From Ceratothoa steindachneri (lineage: Eukaryota > Arthropoda > Malacostraca > Isopoda > Cymothoidae), in assembly GCA_963969495.1 (NCBI GenBank), contig OZ018321.1:195210126-195274125 (forward strand): a DNA stretch of 64,000 nucleotides, in the 5' to 3' direction. The translations under genes and the position numbers were made by a program. Positions 54,598-64,000 of this stretch are shown here, in pieces. Below the pieces are notes generated by a model. It was not told where the DNA came from. It ran no database searches and saw only the letters and a list, made by a program, of their open reading frames with translations. Position 1 is the first letter of the stretch. Each line of letters starts with the position of its first letter.

Positions 54598-56190
54598 TTC
54601 TCCTCGGTTTTCACGAGAGAAAGGGGCGGAGAGATACCCAGACCACCGATAGTGATAGATCGCGAGTTAGAATCACTAGAAGCAATAACTACAACTTCCG
54701 AAGAGGTTGCTAGGAGGCTAGGTCAGTTAAATGCGTATAAATCTCCAGGTCCTGACGGCTTCCTGCCAAGAGTACTGCGTGAGGTGAAAGATCAGGTGAG
54801 CCCTCATCTTTCTGAGATCTTCAACTCATCGCTCGACAGTGGCAAAGTACCTGCAGACTGGCGTATGGCCAATGTCACTCCGATCCACAAAAAGGGGGAC
54901 CGTGGCACCGCAGAAAACTACCGACCAATAAGTCTAACTTCAATCGTGGGCAAAGTACTGGAAGGCATCATAGGGGATAGGATAATGAATCATTTAGAGT
55001 CTCACGACCTGTTGAGAGACACACAGCATGGCTTCCGAAGAAAGCGCTCGTGCCTCACGAACTTGCTTGAATTCCTCCACAGTATAATGAGTGAGTTTGA
55101 CAGAAGTCGAGCGGTGGACATACTTTATTTGGATTTACAAAAGGCTTTCGATAAAGTCCCCCACCGCCGACTGATGGCGAAAGTACATACCCTGGGAATA
55201 AGAGGAAAGGTCGCAAAATGGTTAGAAAGTTGGTTGTCGGGCAGACGACAGAGGGTTACCATCGGAGGCCACACCTCTCAGTGGTCATCAGTAACGAGCA
55301 AAGTCCCTCAGAGCTCCGTGCTAGGCCCTATATTATTCATCATCTACATCAACGATATAGATGAAGGACTGGTGAGTCGTCTAGCGAAATTTGCCGACGA
55401 CACAAAACTTGGAGCTAATGTAGCGAATCCCGAAAACATCATATGTTAAGGGATGACCTACGGATGATCGGCGAGTGGGCTGACAAGTGGCAGATGCCTT
55501 TCAACTTAGACAAGTGTAAGGTGATACACATCGGGTATGCGAACCCCCGGTCAGGCTACGAGCTACCAGTTATGCGTCTTGAGTCTACTGATGTTGAGAA
55601 GGACTTAGGTGTGCTGATTAGCAGTGATCTCAAATTCTCGAAGCAGTGCTTACAGGTGGAGAAAAAGGCTCATCGCTTGTTGGGTTACATCAAGAGGCAA
55701 TTCAGCTTTCGAACAAAAGAGGTTTTTTTGCCTTTGTAAAACTCGCTGGTGAGGCCTCACATAGAGTTCGCTGTTCAGTTCTGGTCTCCTCATTATCGAA
55801 AAGACATCGATCGTCTGGAAAAGGTGCAAGCCAGGGCCACGAAACTGATCCCATCGCTAAGGAACAAGTCATACCAAGAAAAACTGCAAGAGCTCGATCT
55901 CTATTCGTTAGAGACTCGAAGACTGCGCGGTCGTCTAATAGAGACTTTTAAAATCTTGAAATGATTTGAAAATGTCGACTCCACCAAATTCTTTACCCTT
56001 AACCGGAATATGACTCGAAATCACGGGTGGAAGGTGGAGCTGCCCAGATCAAATACCATTCCGGTGGGTAAGTCATTCACATATGACATTTGCGACACAT
56101 GAAACAAACTACCAGCGGGGGTTGTTGAGAGTAGCAGTGTTGAACAGTTCAAGAGTAGACTTGACAAATTATATTTGAAAAGTTGATGAT
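54598..56190 (+). pseudogene. CR1 copy B ORF2: reverse transcriptase and C-terminus
   Basis: RT blocks in order: NAYKSPGPDGFLPRVL; DWRMANVTPIHKKGDRGTAE; NYRPISLTSIVGKVLEGII; QHGFRRKRSCLTNLLEFLH; VDILYLDLQKAFDKVPHRRL (first catalytic Asp). In SKVPQSSVLGPILFIIYIND the two Gly of the usual GVPQGS box are Lys and Ser. FADDTKLG (55388-55411) is the catalytic DD. A frameshift at about 55445 leads to MIGEWADKWQMPFNLDKCKV, then a stop at 55739 (Tyr of LYNSLVRPH). MRPHIEFAVQFWSPHYRKDI and TFKILK follow, and the terminal WNKLP block near 56105. Target-primed reverse transcription would be its role. Confidence 0.9.
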
Positions 56191-56313
56191 CTCATAGCAA
56201 GTAATCAGTACATGCTAAGAATCGAAACCGCAAAAAGTGCCTCCTCCATATGGGCCGCAAGGCCTTTGAGGTACTTCTTTTCCTTGTAACTCCTCCTTTT
56301 AACTCTCTCTCTC

Positions 56314-58840
56314 TGTACCAGCTACTAGGCGAACTTGTCGAAGACAGAGTGTGTATCGTCATGGGGGATTTCAACACACAAGTTGACTGGGAAACCAGAG
56401 AACCCTGTGGCGAAAACGCACTACTCCTGGAGTTCGCGAACAACGAGTTTCTGACTTACTGGGTGAGAGAGCCAACAAGAGGAGACGATATCCTTGAGTT
56501 GGTTTTCACCTCTGAGCATGACATCGTTGAGGACCTCTCTGTTGGCGAAGAGCTCGGTGGCATAAACACCGACTAATTAGATATGTAGTCAAAGTCCCGA
56601 AGGCAGGGCCTGCAACTAGTAAATCGAGGAAACTCGATTTGAAAAGAGCAGACTTTGCTGAACTGACTGATGTGAGGCTAGAAGTGTGCGATGTTGTTGA
56701 AGACTCGTGGAACAGTTTCAAAACCACATTCATGAGTCTTCAATCGCGTTTCATCCCTCTGAAATGTCCCCGTCGGTCTTCTGTTCAACCAAAGTGGTTT
56801 AATCGAGAAATCGGCCAACTGCTTAGGAAGAAGAGAACTGTGTACCGGCAATCGAAGATCTCGGAGGACTTTGACGAATACCGGAGGCTAGCCTAGGAGA
56901 GTGAAGTCCAGCATAAGGGCGGCTAAGCGGTCTGAGGAACTCCGAGTGGCAAGACTCTGTAAAGAGAATCCCAAGGAGTTTTTTGGGTATGTGAACAGCA
57001 GTAAACCAATCCGTCGAACGATTGGCCCTTTAAAGAATGAGGAGGGGACATTAAAGCATTCAGATGCAGAAAATGCTGACCTCCTTAACGACTACTTCTC
57101 TTAAGTGTTTACTGAAGTGTTGAACAGTTCAATGGATTCCTATTCGGGGGAAAAGCTGGAGGATATGGACTTCACCGAAGGGAAAATAAAAAGATCACTG
57201 ACCTAATGACGAATAAGTCACCTGGCCTGGATGGGTTTTTACCTAAAGTGTTAAAAGAAGTGCGCGATTAAGTGTCACGACACCTGAGTGCAATCTTCAA
57301 CATGTCAATCCGGACTCAATGCGTTCCTAGAGACTGGCGTGAAGCGGAAGTGATTCCTATCTTTAAGAAAGGAGACCGAAGCCAACCGTCAAACTACCGA
57401 CCTATCAGTCTGACTTCGATAGTCAGTTAACTCATGGAAAGCTTGATGGTGGACAAAATGACGTCGTATTTAGAGTCAAACCTGCTACTGAGGAGTTCCC
57501 AGCACGGCTTCCGAAGGCAACGGTCATGTCTGACAAACCTTGTGGAATTCTTTCACTTCGTGTTCAGTGAGCACGATCGGGACAAGGCGGTGGATGTGGT
57601 CTACTTAGACTTTCAGAAAGCCTTTGATAAGGTACCACACCGCCGCCTTCTCCGGAAAGTGCGAGCGCTGGGCATCAACGTAAAAGTAGCCGGCTGGATC
57701 GAGAACTGGCTAAGTGGCAGACGGCCACTGGTGGTGGTGAATGGACAGGCTTCTGAGTGGGTGCCCGTTACTAGCGGGGTGCCTCAAGGTTCTGTTCTGG
57801 GACTACTACTATTCATCATCTACGTCAACGACATGGACGGTGACATGGTTGCCAAGATTTCCAAATTTGCCGACGATACCAAGCTTGGTATGAACGTTGC
57901 AAAGGATGGAAATACTGCCTACCTGAAAGAAGATCTTGGGAAGATTGGGGAGTGGTTGGACACGTGAAAAATGCCTTTTAACGTGGGGAAATGCAAAGTA
58001 TTGCATATCGGCCACAGAAATCACAAATCTCAGTATATCCTTAAGGGCACTGCTCTTGAATCGAGTGACACTGAGAAGGACTTGGGTGTAACTATTACTA
58101 GCGACCTCAAGTCCTCGAAACAGTGCATCGATGCAGAGAAGAAAGGCCAAAGGATGTTAGGCTACATAAAGCACCAGTTTGGATACCGTAACAAGGATAT
58201 AGTACTTTGTCTGTACAACTCCCTCGTTCGGCCGCACCTGGAGTATGCCGTACAATTTTGGAGTAATTCGTTTCGAAAGGATATTGCAAGGTTGGAACGC
58301 GTACAAGCCAGGGCAACCAAGCTGATTTCCTCTATCTGACATAAAAGTTATGAGGATAGACTAAGGGAATTCGATATGTTATCGTTGGAAGCCCGTAGAC
58401 TGCGTGATCAGCTCATCGAAGTTTTCAAAATACTTCGAGGGTTCGACAATGTTGACTACCGGGATATTTTCACAGTGAGTGAGAACAGAACGCGCAATCA
58501 CGGCTTCAAACTTGAACTGAAGCGTCACAACCGCAATCTGTGTGGAAATTTTTTCACTTACAGTATCTGCTGTAAGTGGAACGCACTTCCAGTAAAAGTT
58601 GTCAACAGTGAATCTGTTGACCAGTTCAAGTCAAGACTAGACAAAGTCTTGAAAAGTAGCCGTTTAGGGACGCAATACAATTGAGCAGCCATGTGCCTGC
58701 TCGATTGCTAGTCCAAATGTACCATGTTTGAATGGACCGTAAGGTCTCCTAGGGTACTTCCTTTCCTTGTTCCTTGTTACTCTTTTTTTCTCTTTCTCTT
58801 TCTCTCTTTCTCTCTCCATTCTCAGTAATAATAACAATTC
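56314..58840 (+). mobile_element. CR1-group LINE copy C, 5' truncated
   Basis: It starts inside the endonuclease (YQLLGELVEDRVCIVMGDFN), immediately after the CT tail of copy B. It continues through FLTYWVREPTRGDDI, a degraded SDH region, the linker RAAKRSEELRVARLCKENPK, and RT. It ends with a 3' UTR (AGGGTACTTCCTTTCCTTG) and a CT-rich tail at 58782-58820. It is a related but distinct subfamily (many amino-acid differences from copy B). Confidence 0.88.
57100..58684 (+). pseudogene. CR1 copy C reverse transcriptase and C-terminus
   Basis: RT blocks: [107 protein letters not shown] (box intact, unlike copy B); KFADDTKLGMN (57864-57896). A TGA replaces the Trp of KWQMPFN at 57965; another TGA replaces Arg at 58337. 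The C-terminus has CKWNALPVKVVNSESVDQFK and stop at 58682. With few lesions in this half, it is comparatively young. Confidence 0.9.
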
Positions 58841-58879
58841 TGAAGTAGAATTGCTCTATGGCCAACCAAAATATTATCG

Positions 58880-58975
58880 TGAACCCTAATTCGTTATTTT
58901 ATGTGATGTGTGTGGACCCCTAGTAATGTTACATGGCCCCTGGCCCACGGTTGAGAGCCACTAGTTTAGATTACT
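58880..58975. mobile_element. hAT-type terminal sequence fragment
   Basis: GGCCCCTGGCCCACGGTTGAGAGCCACTAG resembles hAT termini that end in a GGTTGAGA(A/G)CCACT block. No transposase nearby. Fragment length uncertain. Confidence 0.4.
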
Positions 58976-58979
58976 AATT

Positions 58980-60650
58980 GACATTTGATTGACAATTGTT
59001 ATATTGTTTTGTTTTTAATTATTACCCCATATTAAAGTACTTTATTGTTATATAAAAAAATAAAAGTTGTTAAAATGATGTATTTTGGTGTGCTGGTCGA
59101 AATTTGGCGAAGTACCAAGGTTTATTTCTGAAAATAGAAGCTGGCAGTAAATTGGAATATTAAAAGAATACTAAATGTATCAAAAATGCTTTCGTAGATC
59201 ACCGGAAACCCCTCTTTATACATATGTGGGCTGACATATGCGTATTTGTGGTGTTCTTTGTCTCCTTGTTTGTGTAGAAACTACGAGTGTAGAGAGGACT
59301 GAGAAAAGTAATTTTTTAGCGTCCGGATGAAATTAATGGAGTTTATTCTCTATTTTCATTTTTTTTTCCAAGCCTTCGCCATCCATTTTGGAAAGACAAA
59401 CTACCCATTGGATCTTTGGAGAGGTTTAGGACTGTGGAGAAGCATTAGATACAGTTTATACCAATTCGTTCGATCATTGGGCAAATGTACTACGGTTCTA
59501 TACACTAGTCAACATCCCGTGAGAGCAGATTCAAGCCGCTTTTAAGAACATATTCTCATCCATACACAAATTTATATTATGATACTAAAATCCCTTCTAT
59601 GTGGTCAACAGGTGTACACATCCATTCAATGCTGTTCCCCACAACCGTGGCCACCATGTTCGTGAAACAGATTCAATACTCGCATACTTAAGAACATGAA
59701 TGCAGTGTGCATACACTAGGGATTTCACACAACCATGACCACCCAACTAGAAAGGGTAATTTTAATCCCTTACTACCAACATGTTCACATACCTGCATCT
59801 ACCTTTGGCGTCGCTTCTGCGTTTAACACTTTTTTCAGCTAAATAAATCTAAGGCCTTTTTTGGCAACGATGTAAAAAGAAGGCGTTGCTCTTATATTTA
59901 ATTTATTTCCATCGATCAATCTTTGTAGGAGTTTGAAAGAATATATTTTTTTGTCATTTTACGAGGCCCAATTTCATTATCTAGGAAGCAAAGATCAACG
60001 AGGGCATGAATTTGTGATGAGGGGTGGGGGGGTGTCTCAAGTAGTGAGTTGAGAGGGGTGGGTCAGAATGACACTCTGGTAAGTTCCACTTTCATTAATT
60101 TCCAAACTAAGAAGCGAAAACCGATGGCATGAGTTTATGGGGAGGAGTATAGGTGTGTTCCAAGTGGAAAAGTTAGAGAAAGTTAAATGTGTGGAAAATA
60201 CCTCAAGATAAGCCTACTTGTGGCACTCTTGACTGGTGGGCACGCAACTCTCCCGAAAATAGGCAAACTTTCAGAATAAATGTTGATGGATAGCCATTTT
60301 GAAGATAACATCTTAAAAAAGATAGCGTGCCCCCCCCCCCCTCCCACACAGTCCCAACCCATCAGTGATATATGCCAGGAATTAGGTAAGTTCAGAGTTC
60401 AGGACAGTTTCGTTGTAACTTTGCTTTAAGGACCGAGTAGTCTCCTCTTCCGACTAATCGGCCATTTGAACTCTCATCCATTTTCAATTCGCCTAATTTC
60501 ACCATTGAGATCCTGTTATGATCAACCTCTGTCGAAGAGGCTCTCGTTGGTTGACGCTTAATTTTAGGTCAATAACTACTCTTTTATTAATGATACATTG
60601 CACAAAGAGCTATAACGGCTAACGTTGCAGTTAATATACATTTAATTACA
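58980..60650. other. Spacer with homopolymer runs
   Basis: G-rich run near 60022-60032 and C-run near 60331-60341; no gene recognised. Confidence 0.5.
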
Positions 60651-60651
60651 G

Positions 60652-60654
<3 letters not shown>

Positions 60655-60712
<58 letters not shown>
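60655..60712. repeat. (TA)n microsatellite
   Basis: About 58 bp. Confidence 0.97.
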
Positions 60713-60715
<3 letters not shown>

Positions 60716-61210
60716 GTAATAGTTTTTGAATCAATCGATAAATATTAGGAACTTTGAGGAACAACTGGATTGATTGTTAGTCAATTTTCATTAACGATAT
60801 TGTCCAAATGTTTAAAAAAAGGTTTAGGTAACACCCTATGCTTTGCTAATCCATATCTGTCAGTCGCCTCTTCCTTGAAACCGGTGTTGAACTATTCTTG
60901 CACGATGAATCGGGCAGCGATGTATAGTTAAAGCGACCTTTTGTTCAGCATTATTGGTTCTATGATTCGGTTAATAATTTCCTTTACTATTCTTTCTTCT
61001 GTGCGGTATGTTGTGCTAATAGCGGGCTTGTTTAAAAGTAGTATATTTTTTTTCCATATTTTGACTGCTATGAGGCTCCGTACATTACCATTAGTCAATT
61101 TTCGTCCTTATAGTTGAATGTACATCGTGGTTACTGAATATTTTATTAACGAGTACCTGAGTCTCTTTAACTATATATTATAATTATCAGACTAGACGGA
61201 CCTCAAGCCT
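60713..61210. other. Unassigned sequence between (TA)n and Penelope
   Basis: No clear ORF; a minus-strand stretch (NRTNNAEQKVALTIHRCP) looks protein-like but is not recognised. Confidence 0.35.
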
Positions 61211-61214
61211 TATT

Positions 61215-62057
61215 AGAAAAAACACTCCATAAGTTACACCAGAACCCAAACAACGGACACATCTGATATATAAAAACACATGCAAATTAGGATACTCTGA
61301 GTACCTACACCACGCATATATCGGATGACCGAAACACAACTCTCAAAAAGGATGATATACCACTTCAATAATGGAGCGCCGAAATCACACAAGAGATAAG
61401 TGGGGGAAAACACAAATAAAATTGATTCCGCCCAAATTGCTGCCAATTACTCTTTTCTCGAAGCTATACATATAGAAAGAGTAACCAAAGTTAAATATAC
61501 AGTTTAATTCTCATGAAATACTTCCGAATGCATGGGAGCCAAACCAGCAAGAGGAGTTTAATCTATTCTCCTAAAGGCGCAAATCACCGTGGGAAAAGGA
61601 GTTCACTTATTTTGCCAATTCAATCCAATTAAATAGCTTCTTAGACCATTACCCGACAATAATCTCTTTTGACCTTTCTTCCCTGCTCTAATGGCTGTTA
61701 TTATGTTTGTAAATTTTCTCTAAGTGTCCATACTTTTCGTCGTTTTGTTTGTTAGTGCGTTGGTAACAACCGTTTTAATATAGAAACTTATTAGTTGTCA
61801 TTTCTTTACTTTGTCTCTGATAATGATAGGAGTCATATCGAAACTCGTCACTGGAGTGAAAATATTGTCTAAAACTGCCCCATTTTTCTGCTGCGTTTCT
61901 TAAGATATAAACTATTAGTTTCTAATAAACTTCGCTGAGCTGATTCATGGGCCATGTCAAGAAGAAAAGCGAAACTACGACAAATCATCGAGAGGCATAA
62001 AAAGGAAGTTATTAATACGAAATGAGCCGTCACTTTCAACAAAACATGCTATGACAA
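61215..62057 (+). mobile_element. Penelope-like element: GIY-YIG end, 3' region, ORF start
   Basis: CKLGYSEYLHHAYIG then, after a one-base shift, MTETQLSKRMIYHFNNGAPK (61280-61370) gives the GIY-YIG core. AANYSFLEAIHIERV (61440-61485) is the C-terminal helix. About 450 bp later an ORF start appears near 61955 ([19 protein letters not shown]), with [13 protein letters not shown] running into (TA)n at 62058. A weak CTGATAA...GAAACTCGTC motif near 61815-61852 occupies the place of the hammerhead-like motif at 2795. This is the same architecture as at 2.43-3.05 kb, with heavy divergence. Confidence 0.7.
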
Positions 62058-62695
<638 letters not shown>

Positions 62696-62699
62696 AGAA

Positions 62700-63165
62700 C
62701 AATGGCTGTTCTACGTTGTTCTCTTCTGAACAACAGGGGGGATGAGAACCATCTCTTGTCTACGGGCTCAAAAACAATGGCTGTTCTAATGTTGTTCTCT
62801 TCTGAACAACAAGGGGGAAGGGTGAGAACCGTTTCTTGGCGAACGGGCTCAAAAGAACAATGGCTGTGCTACGTTTTTCTCTTCTGAACAACAGGGGAGG
62901 GGGTAAGAACCGTTTCTTGTCAACAGGCTCGAACGAACAATGGCTGTTCTAACGTTGTTCTCTTTCTGAACAACAGGGGAAGGGTGAGAACCGTTTCTTG
63001 GCGAATGGGCTCAAACGAACAATGGCTGTTCTACGTTGTTCTCTTCTAAACAACAGTGGAGGGGGGGGGGGGTGATAACCGTTTCTTGTCAACGGGCTCA
63101 AGAACAATGGCTGTTCTAATGTTGTTCTCTTCTGAACAACAAGGGGGAAACCTTGTGGACTCGGC
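62700..63165. repeat. ~80-bp tandem repeat, six units with internal hairpin
   Basis: Units start with AATGGCTGTTCTA at 62701, 62776, 62859, 62939, 63021 and 63106 (75-85 bp apart). Most contain GTTGTTCTCTTCTGAACAAC, a 7-bp perfect stem. GAGAACCGTTTCTTG recurs in each unit. Confidence 0.95.
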
Positions 63166-63936
<771 letters not shown>

Positions 63937-64000
63937 GCGGTTAAAAGGCTATTTTTGGCAAACCAGTCTTCCTCAAAGCCTTCGGAAGGAGCTCTTCTCA

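Larger units (their letters stand above)
51650..56314 (+). mobile_element. CR1-group LINE copy B, nearly complete
   Basis: It contains a GC-richer 5' region (51650-51965), ORF1 with zinc/coiled-coil part and SGNH-esterase part (51967-53200), ORF2 with endonuclease, RT and C-terminal domain (53440-56190), and a 3' UTR ending in TTTGAGGTACTTCTTTTCC and a CT-repeat tail (56270-56314). This is the least damaged element in the window: ORF2 needs only a few corrections of single stops and frameshifts to be read through. Copies A and C are relatives. Copy C begins exactly in the CT tail. Confidence 0.88.

Noticed and set aside
61815..61852. Hammerhead in the second Penelope copy (CTGATAA...GAAACTCGTC)
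   Set aside because: The essential G of the first core is A and stem I does not pair; listed only as a positional relative.

Overview
This is a eukaryotic, invertebrate-type window made almost entirely of decayed transposable elements, simple repeats and AT-rich spacer. I could not identify any intact host protein-coding gene, tRNA or rRNA. The mix suggests an arthropod, perhaps a decapod crustacean: GIY-YIG Penelope elements, several CR1-group and I-group LINEs, Tc1/mariner and hAT elements, eleven long (TA)n arrays and interstitial TTAGG-like motifs. That assignment rests on family resemblance judged by eye, not on a search.

Layout. 1-2.4 kb: minus-strand CR1-like LINE containing a 342-bp in-frame triplication. 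2.4-3.3 kb: two Penelope fragments facing each other across a (TA)n array; one carries a hammerhead-ribozyme-like motif. 3.4-4.9 kb: Jockey-like reverse transcriptase and 3' UTR. 5.2-5.9 kb: minus-strand Penelope endonuclease ending in a large palindrome at a (TA)n array. 6.2-12.65 kb: nearly full-length I-group LINE (zinc-knuckle ORF1, endonuclease, RT, RNase H). 12.65-13.6 kb: Tc1. 15.5-18.1 kb: CR1 copy A, internally deleted. 18.3-18.9 kb: Tc1. 19.4-21.6 kb: unnamed repetitive protein family. 22.4-23.45 kb: LINE fragment with a coding 30-bp minisatellite. 24.9-25.55 kb: degenerate satellite, then a palindrome with two CRE-like sites. 26.07-27.24, 39.35-40.6 and 47.19-47.64 kb: three copies of a second unnamed, transposase-like family. 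27.7-28.4 kb: minisatellite. 30.35-32.4 kb: hAT. 34.4-35.4 kb: mariner/Tc1-like transposase. 42.7-43.4 kb: two tRNA-like SINEs around a (TA)n array. 44.9-46.1 kb: 22-bp minisatellite. 46.2-47.2 kb: second I-group 3' end. 48.1-49.55 kb: Tc1 with a nested repeat. 51.6-58.8 kb: CR1 copies B (nearly complete) and C, head to tail. 61.2-62.16 kb: another Penelope end at (TA)n. 62.7-63.2 kb: hairpin-bearing tandem repeat. 63.64-63.94 kb: the longest (TA)n array.

The genes do not form an operon or pathway. Within each element the domains work together as expected (ORF1 protein, endonuclease, reverse transcriptase, RNase H), but every copy has stops, frameshifts or deletions. The most notable recurring architecture is the association of Penelope ends, and one SINE pair, with (TA)n arrays in inverted arrangement.
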